Source: Streptomyces populi | Lineage (GTDB): Bacteria > Actinomycetota > Actinomycetes > Streptomycetales > Streptomycetaceae | Assembly: GCF_002911015.1 (NCBI RefSeq) | Contig: NZ_KZ626856.1 | Location: 41,522 to 105,521 of the forward strand | DNA length: 64,000 nt | Direction of reading: 5' to 3' | Shown here: one piece after another, positions 8,908 to 17,688 of the stretch | Numbering within the stretch: the first letter of the stretch is position 1 | Layout: each line of letters starts with the position of its first letter | Position numbers and translations under genes: made by a program | Notes under the pieces: model-generated | Told to the model about the DNA's origin: nothing | Databases searched by the model: none | The model's input: the letters and a program-made list of their open reading frames with translations, nothing else

Positions 8908-9737
8908 TTGTCGGCCCCCTTCCTCTTGTCCTCGAGACGCCGCGCGAGGAAGCCGAGCGGGATCGTGACGAGCAGGTAGCACAGGCCCGCGACGAGGATC
9001 GGCGTGGAGTTCGCGGTCTCGCTCGCCAGGTCCCGGCCGTACTTGGACAGTTCGCGCTCCTCCAGGGTGACACCGAGGAACAGCACCAGCGAGGAGTCCT
9101 TGAAGAGGGTCACGAGTTCGTTGGTGAGCGGTGGGACGATGATCCGGAACGCCTGCGGGACGACGATCGAGACCATGGCCCGCGCGTGCGAGAAGCCCAG
9201 CGAACGGGCCGCCTCCATCTGCCCCTTGGGCACGGCCTGGATACCGGCGCGGAACGTCTCGGCCATGTACGCGGCCCCCACCGTGCCGAGCGCGATGGCG
9301 ACCTTGCCGTACGTCCCTCCGGGGATCTCCGTGCCGGGGAAGGCGAGCGGCACCGCGACGCCCACGAAGATGAAGATCAGCAGGGCGGGCAGACCGCGGA
9401 AGATCTCGATGTAGACGCCGGCGACCCACCGGTAGGGACCCACCGAGGACAGCCGCATCAGGGCGAGGACGATGCCGAGCACGAGACCGACGACGAAGCC
9501 GAACGTCGTGTAGAGGACGGTGTTCTTCAACGCCAGCGTGATGACGTCCGGGAACATCTGCTTGACCAGGTCCCACTGGAAGAACTGGTTCTTCAGACGG
9601 CCCCAGTCCGCCGTGACCGCGAGGGCGATCACGACGGCCGCGAAGACGGCGTACTGCACACCGCGCGAGATCTGGCGCTTGCGGCTCCGGCTCAGGCCGG
9701 TCCTTCGGGGCTGGAGGGGCGTGCCGGGTTCACTCAT
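8904..9737 (-). CDS. Polar amino-acid ABC transporter permease
   Basis: A 277-residue inner-membrane protein of the HisM/GlnP family. A basic cytoplasmic N-terminus is followed by several transmembrane segments. The EAA loop that contacts the ATPase is visible as [16 protein letters not shown], near residue 175. A single permease gene implies a homodimeric channel. ATG 9737 overlaps the stop of the solute-binding protein gene (ATGA at 9734-9737). The annotation could be extended upstream to 9782, but that would lie inside the previous gene. Confidence 0.91.
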   Translation of the reverse strand: MSEPGTPLQPRRTGLSRSRKRQISRGVQYAVFAAVVIALAVTADWGRLKNQFFQWDLVKQMFPDVITLALKNTVLYTTFGFVVGLVLGIVLALMRLSSVGPYRWVAGVYIEIFRGLPALLIFIFVGVAVPLAFPGTEIPGGTYGKVAIALGTVGAAYMAETFRAGIQAVPKGQMEAARSLGFSHARAMVSIVVPQAFRIIVPPLTNELVTLFKDSSLVLFLGVTLEERELSKYGRDLASETANSTPILVAGLCYLLVTIPLGFLARRLEDKRKGADK

Positions 9738-10579
9738 GAGGCGGACGGGGAGGCGACGGCCGCGTCGTACGGGCCGATCCACTTCTCGTAGAGCTTCTTG
9801 TACGTGCCGTCGGCCTTGGCGTCCGCGATGGCCTTGTTGATGGCGGCGAGCAGCTTGGTGTTGCCCTTCTTCACCGTGAAGCCGTACTGCTCACCGGTGT
9901 TGATGTTGTCGGCCACCTCGAAGGCGTCGGCGTTGGCCTTGTCCTTCAGCCAGCCCTGGACGACCGGGTAGTCGATGACGACGGCCTTGACCTGGCCGGT
10001 GCGCAGGCCGTTCAGCACCGCGTCGGAGGACTCGAAGGAGATGGGGTCGAAGCCCTGCTTCTTCGCGTAGTCCTCACCGGTGGTCTGCGCCTGGGCGCCG
10101 AGCTTGACGCCCTTCGCCTTGACGTCGGCGAGCGAGGTGACGCCGCTCTTCTTGTCGACCAGGACCGCCTGGGTGGCGTCGAAGTACGGGTCGGAGAAGT
10201 CGACGTTCTTCTTGCGCTCCTCGGTGATCGTCATACCGGCGGCGGCGAGGTCGCACTGCTCGGAGTTGAGGAACGCGCCCGTCTTGAAGTTCTCGAAGGG
10301 CGTGTCGACGATGGCCTGCTTCACCCCGAGGTCCTGGGCGACGAGGTCGATCAGCGACACGTCGAAGCCCTGCACCTTGCCGTCGATCTCCGACTGGAAG
10401 GGCGGGTAGGGCAGGTGGGTGCAGGTCGTGAGCTGACCGCTCTTGACCAGCGGGACCCCGCTCGCGGTGGTGGTCTTGCCGCCTCCGCTGTCCGAGGAGC
10501 AGCCGGCCACGAGCAGCAGCCCGGCCGTGGCGGTGGTGGCGGCCAGGATGCGGGTCCGACGTCCGGGGACCGAGTACAC
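9734..10579 (-). CDS. Amino-acid ABC transporter substrate-binding lipoprotein
   Basis: The 281-residue protein has a lipoprotein signal with lipobox LVAGC (Cys at about residue 26), a Ser/Gly linker and a family 3 periplasmic-binding fold. Typical features are FDVSLIDLVAQDLG, the ligand-binding AAGMTITEERKKNVDFSDPY region and the C-terminal AIADAKADGTYKKLYEKW motif. It captures a polar amino acid (the exact one cannot be read) at the outer face of the membrane. It is the first gene of the three-gene ABC operon and has a strong consensus-like promoter upstream at 10633-10660. Confidence 0.92.
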   Translation of the reverse strand: MYSVPGRRTRILAATTATAGLLLVAGCSSDSGGGKTTTASGVPLVKSGQLTTCTHLPYPPFQSEIDGKVQGFDVSLIDLVAQDLGVKQAIVDTPFENFKTGAFLNSEQCDLAAAGMTITEERKKNVDFSDPYFDATQAVLVDKKSGVTSLADVKAKGVKLGAQAQTTGEDYAKKQGFDPISFESSDAVLNGLRTGQVKAVVIDYPVVQGWLKDKANADAFEVADNINTGEQYGFTVKKGNTKLLAAINKAIADAKADGTYKKLYEKWIGPYDAAVASPSAS

Positions 10580-10632
10580 GGGGACCTCCAGTGGGGGAGC
10601 AGAGGGTCGTCTGCGGGGAACACAGGGTTCCG

Positions 10633-10660
10633 ATTATAAGGAAAGGTTTGGGTTGCTCAA
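10633..10660 (-). promoter_or_regulatory. Vegetative-type promoter of amino-acid ABC operon
   Basis: On the minus strand, TTGAGC (10660-10655) and a perfect TATAAT (10638-10633) are separated by 16 nt, in an AT-richer island about 55 nt upstream of the binding-protein start. This is unusually close to the principal sigma factor consensus for Streptomyces. Confidence 0.7.
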
Positions 10661-10774
10661 ATCATTCCGATGGCCACTGGGCCGTCTGGCCTCAGAATTC
10701 GCCGGTCCGGGTATCCCAGGGGCGGCGGTTACGCTCTGATCGTCGACCCCACCGTGAGTGAAGAGAGCACCGTC

Positions 10775-11875
10775 GTGACCCATCCCTTTCTTGACCTGGC
10801 GCCGCTGAGCGCCGCCCGCTTCGCGTCGATCGAGGACCGTGTCGCCCGGCTGCTCGGCACCGCGCAGGACGTCGTGATCATGCAGGGCGAGGCGCTGCTC
10901 CCCCTGGAAGGAGCCATCCGGGGGACGGCCGGTCCCGGCACCACCGCCCTGAACGTCATCACCGGCCCCTACGGCCAGACGTTCGGGAACTGGCTGCGGG
11001 ACTGCGGTGCGACCGTGATCGACCTGGCGGTGCCGTTCCACACCGCGGTCACCGCCGCGCAGATCCGCGAGGCCTTCGCCGAGCACCCGTCGATCGACTT
11101 CGTGTCGCTCGTGCACGCCGAGGCCGCCACCGGGAACACCAACCCGGTGGCGGAGATCGGCGAGGTCGTGCGCGAGCACGGCGCGCTCTTCTACCTGGAC
11201 GCCGTCGCGTCGATCGGCGCCGAGCCGGTGCTGCCGGACGCCTGGGGCGTCGACCTGTGCGTGATCGGGGCGCAGAAGGCGATGGGCGGCCCCGCCGGGG
11301 TGTCGGCCGTGTCGGTGAGCGAGCGGGCCTGGGCACGGATGGCCGCGAACCCCGGCGCGCCGCGCCGCTCCTACCTCTCCCTGCTGGACTGGAAGGAGCG
11401 CTGGGTCGACGGGGGCCGCACGGCGCTGCTGCACGCGCCGGCCCAGTTGGAGATGCTGGCGCTGGAGGCGTGTGCCGAACGGATCGAGGGCGAGGGCCTC
11501 GCCGCGGTGATGGCCCGTCACGCCTCGGCCGCCGCGGCCACCCGGGCCGGAGCCGTGGCCCTCGGCGGGGGTCTCGCGCCGTACGTGGAGGCCGCCTCCG
11601 ACGCGGCGCCCGTCGCCACCACGCTGCGGGTGCCCGAGGACGTGGACGCGTCCGCGGTGGTCGCGAAGGCGCTGGCCGCGGATCCCACGCTGCCGCTCGC
11701 CGCGGGCGGCGGCGCCCTCGCGCGGTCGATGGTCCGCGTGAACCACTACGGCCCCGACGCCACCCTCGACGCCGTCCGCGCCTGCCTCGCGGGGCTCGGC
11801 GCGGCCCTGGCCGAGTCCGGCCTCCCGGTGGACCCGGAGGGAGCGCGCCGGGCCGCGGAACTGGCCTGGGGCTGA
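10775..11875 (+). CDS. PLP-dependent aminotransferase (alanine-glyoxylate/phosphoserine aminotransferase class)
   Basis: A 366-residue class V-type PLP enzyme. Visible features are VVIMQGEALLPLEGAI, LVHAEAATGNTNPVAEIG, the aspartate of LDAVASIGAEP and the PLP lysine in VIGAQKAMGGPAGVS (about residue 167). Relatives use alanine, serine or phosphoserine as amino donors; the substrate here is not readable. GTG 10775 is chosen with AAGAGAG about 7 nt upstream; GTG 10754 is an in-frame alternative. The gene lies between the ABC operon and ectABCD, and a hairpin terminator follows at 11887. Confidence 0.82.
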   Translation: MTHPFLDLAPLSAARFASIEDRVARLLGTAQDVVIMQGEALLPLEGAIRGTAGPGTTALNVITGPYGQTFGNWLRDCGATVIDLAVPFHTAVTAAQIREAFAEHPSIDFVSLVHAEAATGNTNPVAEIGEVVREHGALFYLDAVASIGAEPVLPDAWGVDLCVIGAQKAMGGPAGVSAVSVSERAWARMAANPGAPRRSYLSLLDWKERWVDGGRTALLHAPAQLEMLALEACAERIEGEGLAAVMARHASAAAATRAGAVALGGGLAPYVEAASDAAPVATTLRVPEDVDASAVVAKALAADPTLPLAAGGGALARSMVRVNHYGPDATLDAVRACLAGLGAALAESGLPVDPEGARRAAELAWG

Positions 11876-11886
11876 CCCGCGGACGT

Positions 11887-11914
11887 CCGGCGGAGGCGTC
11901 CTCGCCTCCGCCGG
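11887..11914 (+). terminator. Hairpin terminator after aminotransferase gene
   Basis: Perfect 12-bp arms CCGGCGGAGGCG and CGCCTCCGCCGG around a TCCT loop, 12 nt after the stop codon. It separates the aminotransferase gene from the ectoine operon. Confidence 0.75.
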
Positions 11915-12349
11915 GGCACCGGGCCGGGGCCGGGGTCGGAGGGCCGCCCCCGGGCCGTCGGACCGGGGGCGGAGGGTCCGCGCGGCGCGCCCGCGACGGC
12001 ACGGGAATCGCAAATCCACTCCCCACCGTTATCCTGCCGACAATTCGGAACGGAATTTCCCGGCATTCTCCCGGAAAAGCTTCCCGCGTTCTTCTGCCCG
12101 CTCCTCCGGTGGCTAAACGCAAAGATCCTGCGAACACCGAATGGCGCGTTCCGGCAGATCCCCCACACATTTCGTCGCTGTGACGCACTCCACAGCGCAC
12201 CCCTTTTCTGGGGTATTTTCCGGGCGGAAGCAACCATATACCCACGGTCGCCGCCACTCCCTCACGGGCGCGTGATAACACATCACCGATGCATCCGTAA
12301 CCCGGTCCGACGATGCAATCCAAGCTTTCCGTCGGTAAATTCAATCCGC
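11915..12349 (+). promoter_or_regulatory. Long AT-richer leader/promoter region of ectABCD
   Basis: About 435 bp without a credible gene. From about 12000 the base composition is clearly less GC-rich than the surrounding genes. It contains short near-palindromes of TTCC/GGAA type around 12055-12080 and several TA-rich stretches near 12225-12345. Because ectoine synthesis is osmotically regulated in Streptomyces, this is the likely control region. I cannot assign exact promoter hexamers. Confidence 0.45.
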
Positions 12350-12889
12350 ATGACCGTCGCCCAAGCAGACCTGTCAGCGAAATTCCTGGAAATGCCCGAG
12401 GGCCTTCGGATCGACCGTCCGGAGGTGGCCGACGGGGCCGCCCTCTGGCGTATCGCCAAGGACTCCCGGACCCTCGATCTGAACTCCTCGTACAGCTATC
12501 TGCTGTGGTGCCGTGACTTCGCCGGCACCACTGCGGTGGCCCGTGACGCCGACGGACGGCCCGTCGGTTTCGTCACCGGGTACGTGCGCCCCGAGCGTCC
12601 CCGGACGCTCCTCGTGTGGCAGGTGGCCGTCGACGCGGCGCACCGCGGCAAAGGACTGGCCGCGCGCCTGCTCGACGGGCTGACCGCGCGGGTGGCGGCC
12701 GAGCGCGGGCTGTCCGCCGTCGAGACCACCATCACTCCGGGCAACACCGCCTCCGAGCGCCTGTTCACGTCGTACGCGCGGCGTCACGGCGCGGCCGTGG
12801 AGCGCGAGGTGCTGTTCGGGACGGCGCAGTTCCCCGACGGGCCGCACGACCCCGAAGTGCTGTACCGCATCGGCCCGTTCTCCGCCTGA
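12350..12889 (+). CDS. ectA: L-2,4-diaminobutyrate N-gamma-acetyltransferase EctA
   Basis: The 179-residue GNAT-fold enzyme acetylates diaminobutyrate with acetyl-CoA, the second step of ectoine synthesis. It shows the EctA-specific LDLNSSYSYLLWCRDFAGT segment (about residues 43-61), the acetyl-CoA loop VDAAHRGKGLAARLLD and the TITPGNTASERLF motif. ATG 12350 is the start; the ribosome site is weak. A short GC-rich gap separates it from ectB, and the order ectA-ectB-ectC-ectD is the standard operon. Confidence 0.96.
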   Translation: MTVAQADLSAKFLEMPEGLRIDRPEVADGAALWRIAKDSRTLDLNSSYSYLLWCRDFAGTTAVARDADGRPVGFVTGYVRPERPRTLLVWQVAVDAAHRGKGLAARLLDGLTARVAAERGLSAVETTITPGNTASERLFTSYARRHGAAVEREVLFGTAQFPDGPHDPEVLYRIGPFSA

Positions 12890-12936
12890 CCCCTCCTTCC
12901 TCCCCTCCCCCCCCACGCTTCGAGGAGCGAATCGCC

Positions 12937-14208
12937 TTGACCATCACCCAGCCCGACCTCAGCGTCTTCGAGACCCTGGAGTCGGAGGTGCGCAGCTACT
13001 GCCGCAACTGGCCCGTCGTCTTCGACCGGGCCCGGGGCAGCCGCATGTACGACGAGGACGGACACGAGTTCCTCGACTTCTTCGCCGGTGCCGGGTCGCT
13101 GAACTACGGCCACAACAACCCCGTGCTCAAACGGGCCCTGATCGACTACCTGGAGCGCGACGGCGTCACCCATGGGCTCGACATGTCGACGACCGCCAAA
13201 CGCGGCTTCCTCGAGGCCTTCCAGAACCTGGTGCTGCGGCCGCGCGACCTGCCGTACAAGGTGATGTTCCCCGGCCCGACCGGCACCAACGCCGTCGAGT
13301 CGGCGCTGAAGCTCGCGCGGAAGGTGAAGGGGCGCGAGGCGATCGTGTCGTTCACCAACGCCTTCCACGGAATGTCGCTCGGTTCGCTCGCCGTGACCGG
13401 CAACGCCTTCAAGCGGGCGGGCGCGGGCATCCCGCTGGTGCACGGCACCCCGATGCCGTTCGACAACTACTTCGACGGGCAGGTGCCGGACTTCCTGTGG
13501 TTCGAACGGCTCCTGGAGGACCAGGGCTCGGGGCTGAACCAGCCCGCCGCGGTGATCGTCGAGACCGTGCAGGGCGAGGGCGGGATCAACGTCGCGCGGC
13601 CCGAGTGGCTGCGCGCGCTCGCCGCCCTGTGCGAGCGCCGCGACATGCTGCTCATCGTCGACGACATCCAGATGGGCTGCGGGCGGACCGGGGCGTTCTT
13701 CTCCTTCGAGGAGGCGGGGATCGTGCCCGACATCGTGACGGTGTCCAAGTCCATCAGCGGGTACGGGCTGCCGATGTCGCTGTGCCTGTTCAGGCCCGAG
13801 CTGGACATCTGGGAGCCGGGCGAGCACAACGGCACCTTCCGCGGCAACAACCCGGCGTTCGTGACGGCCGCCGCCGCCCTGGAGGCCTACTGGACCGACG
13901 GGTCCGCGATGGAGAAGCAGACCCGGGCCCGTGGCGAGCAGATCGAGCAGGCGCTGATCTCCGTCACCGAGGAGAACCTCGCCGACGTCAAGGAGTACCG
14001 GGGCCGGGGACTCGTCTGGGGGCTCGAGTTCAAGGACAAGGCGCGCGCCGGCCGGGTCGCCCGGCGCGCCTTCGAACTCGGGCTGCTCGTCGAGACGTCC
14101 GGCCCGGAGAGCGAGGTCGTGAAACTGCTGCCCGCCCTCACCGTCACCCCCGACGAACTCGACGAGGGCCTGCGCACGTTGACCCGCGCGGTCGCCGAGA
14201 CCGCCTGA
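12937..14208 (+). CDS. ectB: Diaminobutyrate-2-oxoglutarate transaminase EctB
   Basis: A 423-residue class III PLP aminotransferase that makes L-2,4-diaminobutyrate from aspartate semialdehyde and glutamate, the first ectoine step. Visible are FFAGAGSLNYGHNNP, PGPTGTNAVESALKLARK, the AFHGMSLGSLAVTGN loop, the aspartate in LIVDDIQMGCGRTG and the PLP lysine in VTVSKSISGYGLPMS. TTG 12937 is the start, with GAGGAG about 10 nt upstream; the length fits the family exactly. It is followed by a repeat-filled spacer before ectC. Confidence 0.96.
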   Translation: MTITQPDLSVFETLESEVRSYCRNWPVVFDRARGSRMYDEDGHEFLDFFAGAGSLNYGHNNPVLKRALIDYLERDGVTHGLDMSTTAKRGFLEAFQNLVLRPRDLPYKVMFPGPTGTNAVESALKLARKVKGREAIVSFTNAFHGMSLGSLAVTGNAFKRAGAGIPLVHGTPMPFDNYFDGQVPDFLWFERLLEDQGSGLNQPAAVIVETVQGEGGINVARPEWLRALAALCERRDMLLIVDDIQMGCGRTGAFFSFEEAGIVPDIVTVSKSISGYGLPMSLCLFRPELDIWEPGEHNGTFRGNNPAFVTAAAALEAYWTDGSAMEKQTRARGEQIEQALISVTEENLADVKEYRGRGLVWGLEFKDKARAGRVARRAFELGLLVETSGPESEVVKLLPALTVTPDELDEGLRTLTRAVAETA

Positions 14209-14260
14209 CCGGCGCCCGCGCGCCACGGGACGCGCGGGCCGGGCACGAACACGGGAAACC

Positions 14261-14320
14261 CGGGCACGAGAGACGCGGGCACGAGAGACGCGGGCACGAG
14301 AAGCCCGAGCACGAGAAGCC
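14261..14320 (+). repeat. 15-bp tandem repeat (4 copies) in ectB-ectC spacer
   Basis: CGGGCACGAGAGACG occurs exactly at 14261-14275 and 14276-14290. It is followed by CGGGCACGAGAAGCC and CGAGCACGAGAAGCC, ending at 14320. A more diverged copy precedes the array near 14240. The repeat fills the transcribed spacer in the ectoine operon and runs into a GA-rich stretch that ends close to the ectC start. Confidence 0.85.
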
Positions 14321-14355
14321 CCGCGAGAGGCACGAGAGAGAGGCATCGCACCACC

Positions 14356-14760
14356 GTGATAGTCCGTTCGCTCAAGGAACTCGAAGGAACCGACCGGCAC
14401 GTGAAGGCGGCGACCGGTACGTGGGAGAGCAAGCGCATCGTCCTCGCCAGGGAGAAGGTCGGCTTCTCCCTGCACGAGACGGTCCTGTACGCGGGTACGG
14501 AGACCTCGATGTGGTACGCGAACCACATCGAGGCCGTGCTCTGCGTGGAGGGCGAGGCCGAACTCACCGACGAGGAGACCGGCGAGAAGCACTGGATCGC
14601 CCCCGGGACGATGTACCTGCTGAACGGCCACGAGCGCCACACCCTGCGCCCGAAGACCGACTTCCGGTGCGTCTGCGTCTTCAACCCGCCCGTCACCGGA
14701 CGGGAGGACCACGACGAGAACGGCGTCTACCCCCTGCTCACCGAACCCGAGGAGGTGTGA
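14356..14760 (+). CDS. ectC: L-ectoine synthase EctC
   Basis: The 134-residue cupin dehydrates N-gamma-acetyl-diaminobutyrate to cyclise ectoine. Characteristic stretches are [16 protein letters not shown] at the N-terminus, the metal- and substrate-binding [19 protein letters not shown] segment and [13 protein letters not shown]. Tyr, Glu and His residues known to bind the iron centre in the family are conserved in these segments. GTG 14356 is the start, preceded by a GA-rich ribosome site. It is followed 7 nt later by ectD. Confidence 0.96.
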   Translation: MIVRSLKELEGTDRHVKAATGTWESKRIVLAREKVGFSLHETVLYAGTETSMWYANHIEAVLCVEGEAELTDEETGEKHWIAPGTMYLLNGHERHTLRPKTDFRCVCVFNPPVTGREDHDENGVYPLLTEPEEV

Positions 14761-14767
14761 CACACCG

Positions 14768-15655
14768 ATGACCACACTCACCGATCCGTACCCCAGCCGC
14801 GCCGCCACCGAAGTGGCCGTGCCCCGCCAGGACCCGGTCGTCTGGGGCGCTCCGGACGAACCCGGCCCGATCTCGGTCCCCGATCTGCACTCCTACGAGC
14901 GCGACGGCTTCCTCTCCGTCGAGCAGCTCCTCTCCGAGGACGAGGTCGCCGTCTACCGGCGGGAGCTGGAGCGGCTCGTCACCGATCCGGCGGTCCGCGC
15001 GGACGAGCGCTCGGTCGTCGAACCGAGGACGCAGGAGATCCGGTCCGTCTTCGAGGTGCACCGGATCAGCGAGGTCTTCGCCGGTCTCGTGCGCGACGAG
15101 CGCGTCGTCGGCCGGGCCCGGCAGATCCTCGGCTCGGACGTGTACGTCCACCAGTCGCGGATCAACGTCAAGCCGGGCTTCGGGGCGAGCGGCTTCTACT
15201 GGCACTCGGACTTCGAGACCTGGCACGCGGAGGACGGTCTGCCGAACATGCGGACCGTGTCCGTCTCGATCGCGCTGACCGAGAACCTCGACACCAACGG
15301 CGGCCTCATGATCATGCCGGGGTCGCACCGGACGTTCCTCGGGTGCGCGGGGGCCACGCCGAAGGACAACTACAAGAAGTCGCTCCAGATGCAGGACGCC
15401 GGCACTCCCTCCGACGAGGCGCTCACCGAACTCGCGAGCCGGCACGGCATCAGGCTCTTCACGGGCAGGGCCGGTTCGGCGACCTGGTTCGACTGCAACT
15501 GCATGCACGGCTCGGGGGACAACATCACCCCGTTCCCGCGCAGCAACGTCTTCATCGTGTTCAACAGCGTGGAGAACACGGCCGTCGAACCGTTCGCGGC
15601 GCCCGTGCGCAGGCCGGAGTTCATCGGGGCGCGGGACTTCACTCCGGTGCGGTGA
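14768..15655 (+). CDS. ectD: Ectoine 5-hydroxylase EctD
   Basis: A 295-residue non-haem Fe(II)/2-oxoglutarate dioxygenase that converts ectoine to 5-hydroxyectoine. The iron facial triad is visible as His and Asp in FYWHSDFETWH (about residues 141-151) and a distal His in CNCMHGSGDN. The 2-oxoglutarate and substrate region includes VHQSRINVKPGF, and the EctD-diagnostic IPVPVMPGSHRTFL-like loop reads LMIMPGSHRTFLGC. It is the last gene of ectABCD. A strong terminator follows at 15685. Confidence 0.96.
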   Translation: MTTLTDPYPSRAATEVAVPRQDPVVWGAPDEPGPISVPDLHSYERDGFLSVEQLLSEDEVAVYRRELERLVTDPAVRADERSVVEPRTQEIRSVFEVHRISEVFAGLVRDERVVGRARQILGSDVYVHQSRINVKPGFGASGFYWHSDFETWHAEDGLPNMRTVSVSIALTENLDTNGGLMIMPGSHRTFLGCAGATPKDNYKKSLQMQDAGTPSDEALTELASRHGIRLFTGRAGSATWFDCNCMHGSGDNITPFPRSNVFIVFNSVENTAVEPFAAPVRRPEFIGARDFTPVR

Positions 15656-15684
15656 CGCCTCCGGCGGAACGGGCGGGAGACCGG

Positions 15685-15716
15685 CGGTCCCGGGGAGCGC
15701 GTGCTCCCCGGGACCG
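15685..15716 (+). terminator. Terminator of ectABCD
   Basis: A 14-bp perfect stem (CGGTCCCGGGGAGC paired with GCTCCCCGGGACCG) closes a GCGT loop 29 nt after the ectD stop. The convergent gene at 15726 ends right next to it, so it may work in both directions. Confidence 0.85.
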
Positions 15717-15725
15717 TCCGGCGTG

Positions 15726-16778
15726 TCAGCCGGCCAGCACGTCCAGGAGGCGGTCGACGTCGGCGGGCGTGTTGTAGAGGTGGAACGACGCTCGCAGGTT
15801 GCCCGCCCGGTTCGACACCTCGATCCCGGCCCGGCTCAACTCGCCCTGCCGGTGGCCGAGTCCGGGCACGGAGACGATGGCGGAGCCGGGCGCGGGCAGC
15901 GCCTCGTGCTCCAGCGCGGCCAGCCCCGCGCGGAACCGTCCGGCGAGGGCCAGGTCGTGCTCGTGCACGGCGTCCACGCCGAGTTCCTCGATCAGGGCGA
16001 GGGAGTGGCGCACCCCGGCGAAGGTGAACAGGGCGGGACTGACGTCGAACCGGCGGGCGGAGTGGGCTAGTTCCTGCACCGGGCCGTAGCAGGAGTCCCA
16101 GGGCCGCTCCGCGGCGACCCAGCCCGCGTAGAGCGGGGTGAGTCCGCCGAAGTCCTCGGGCACCACGAGGAAGGCCGCGCCGTGCGGGCCCAGCAGCCAC
16201 TTGAAGGTGGTGCACACGGTGAAGTCGTAGCCGTCGGCGTCGACCGGCAGCCAGCCCGCGGCCTGCGAGAAGTCGACGTAGGTGCGCGCCCCGTGGGCGC
16301 GGGCCGCCTCGCGCAGCGCGGGCAGGTCGGCGATCCGCCCGTCGGCGGACTGGGCGGCGCTGACCGCGACGAGCGCCGTGCCGGGCCGCACGGACTCGGC
16401 GAGCCGCTCCAGCGGCACGGCGCGCACCTTCAGGTCGCCGCGGACGTGGAACGGGTTCAGCACGGAGGTGAAGTCGTCCTCGGCGGTGAGCACTTCGGAT
16501 CCCGGGGCCAGCGCGGTCGCGACCAGCGCGGTCTGGGCCGCGACGGACGGACCTGCGGCGACCCGGGCGGCCGGGACACCGGCCAGCCGGGCGAAGGAGG
16601 CGCGGGCCAGCTCGACGTCCTCGAAGAGGGGGTCGAGCGGCCTGCCCTCGGACCGCAGGGCCACCGCCCCGTGCAGGGCGGCGACGGTGCGGGCGGGGAG
16701 CAGGCCGGTGCTCGCGGTGTTCAGAAAGGTGTTCTTCGGGGCGAACTCGGCACGGACGAGGGTCTCGAAGGTCTCCAT
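15726..16778 (-). CDS. Class V aminotransferase / cysteine desulfurase-like PLP protein
   Basis: A 350-residue fold-type I PLP enzyme with FLNTASTGLLPARTVAAL at the N-terminus, LTAEDDFTSVLNPF, the aspartate in TYVDFSQAAGW and the PLP lysine in VCTTFKWLLGPHGAAFL (about residue 205). These features resemble kynureninase- and desulfurase-like proteins, but no specific substrate can be deduced. ATG 16778 (METFETL) is preferred by similarity to related starts; ATG 16814 is possible and neither has a clear ribosome site. It is convergent with ectD and has no obvious functional link to it. Confidence 0.8.
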   Translation of the reverse strand: METFETLVRAEFAPKNTFLNTASTGLLPARTVAALHGAVALRSEGRPLDPLFEDVELARASFARLAGVPAARVAAGPSVAAQTALVATALAPGSEVLTAEDDFTSVLNPFHVRGDLKVRAVPLERLAESVRPGTALVAVSAAQSADGRIADLPALREAARAHGARTYVDFSQAAGWLPVDADGYDFTVCTTFKWLLGPHGAAFLVVPEDFGGLTPLYAGWVAAERPWDSCYGPVQELAHSARRFDVSPALFTFAGVRHSLALIEELGVDAVHEHDLALAGRFRAGLAALEHEALPAPGSAIVSVPGLGHRQGELSRAGIEVSNRAGNLRASFHLYNTPADVDRLLDVLAG

Positions 16779-16892
16779 GGGACCACTGTGGGCCCGGACC
16801 GTGCCCAAGTCCATTGCGGACTTCTACGTGGTTCCCCCAAGCGGTGCTTATGAATGGGCTCCGACCTGCGGCGCCGGAGCCCCTGCCCGCCC

Positions 16893-17609
16893 TTACCGGT
16901 CCTGCGGAACGGCACAGCCGTCCGGGCCGCAGGCCTCGGCGTCCTCCCCCTGTACGAGGGTGAGCTGCGGACGCTCGCCCCAGGCCTGGGCCAGCGCCTG
17001 GGCGAAGACCTCGGCGGGCTGCGCGCCGGAGACACCGTACGTGCGGTCCAGGACGAAGAAGGGGACGCCGTTCGCGCCCAGCTCGGCGGCCTCGCGCTCG
17101 TCGGCGCGGACGTCGTCGGCGTAGGCGGCCGGGTCGGCGAGCACCGCGCGGGCCTCGTCGGCGTCGAGCCCGGCGGCGACGGCCAGCTCCACGAGCCGCT
17201 CGTCGTCGCCGAAGACGGTCGCCTCCTCGGCGAAGTTCGCCCGGTAGAAGATGCCTATCAGCTCGTCCTGGCGGCCGCGCGCCTTGGCCAGGTGCAGCAG
17301 GCGGTGCATGTCGAAGGTGTTGCCGTGGTCGCGGTCCCGGGTGCGGTACGCGAGTCCCTCGGCGGCGGCCTGGGTGCCGAGGTTGTCCTCGCCCGCCTGC
17401 GCCTGTGCCGCGCTCATCCCGTACTTCTTGGTGAGCATCGTGATCACGGGCTGGACGTCGCCCTTGGCGCGGCCGGGGTCCAGCTCGAAGGAGCGGTGCA
17501 CGACCTCGACCTCGTCACGGTGCGGGAAGGCGTCGAGCGCCTTCTCGAAACGGGCCTTCCCGACGTAGCACCAGGGGCAGGCTATGTCGGACCAGATCTC
17601 GACGCGCAT
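16893..17609 (-). CDS. DsbA/FrnE-family thiol oxidoreductase
   Basis: The 238-residue cytoplasmic protein has a thioredoxin fold with CPWC in the first 20 residues (SDIACPWCYVGKARF), a helical insertion, and the cis-proline motif NGVPFFVLDRTYGVSGAQ near residue 190. This is the FrnE branch of the DsbA family, which includes polyketide-associated and stress-related oxidoreductases. A C-terminal pair of cysteines (ACGPDGCAV) is an extra feature. ATG 17609 is the start. It is transcribed leftwards, like its neighbours. Confidence 0.88.
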   Translation of the reverse strand: MRVEIWSDIACPWCYVGKARFEKALDAFPHRDEVEVVHRSFELDPGRAKGDVQPVITMLTKKYGMSAAQAQAGEDNLGTQAAAEGLAYRTRDRDHGNTFDMHRLLHLAKARGRQDELIGIFYRANFAEEATVFGDDERLVELAVAAGLDADEARAVLADPAAYADDVRADEREAAELGANGVPFFVLDRTYGVSGAQPAEVFAQALAQAWGERPQLTLVQGEDAEACGPDGCAVPQDR

Positions 17610-17688
17610 TCTTCGGCTCTCTCCAGGTCGTGCGGATACGGGACACCCTCCGGGGACGTCATTTAGGTGAACGTTCAAGCGGCTCGGG

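Noticed and set aside
14261..14320. CRISPR-like or iteron array in the ectoine operon
   Set aside because: The 15-bp units are directly adjacent without spacers and lie in a transcribed gap; no replication genes are present.
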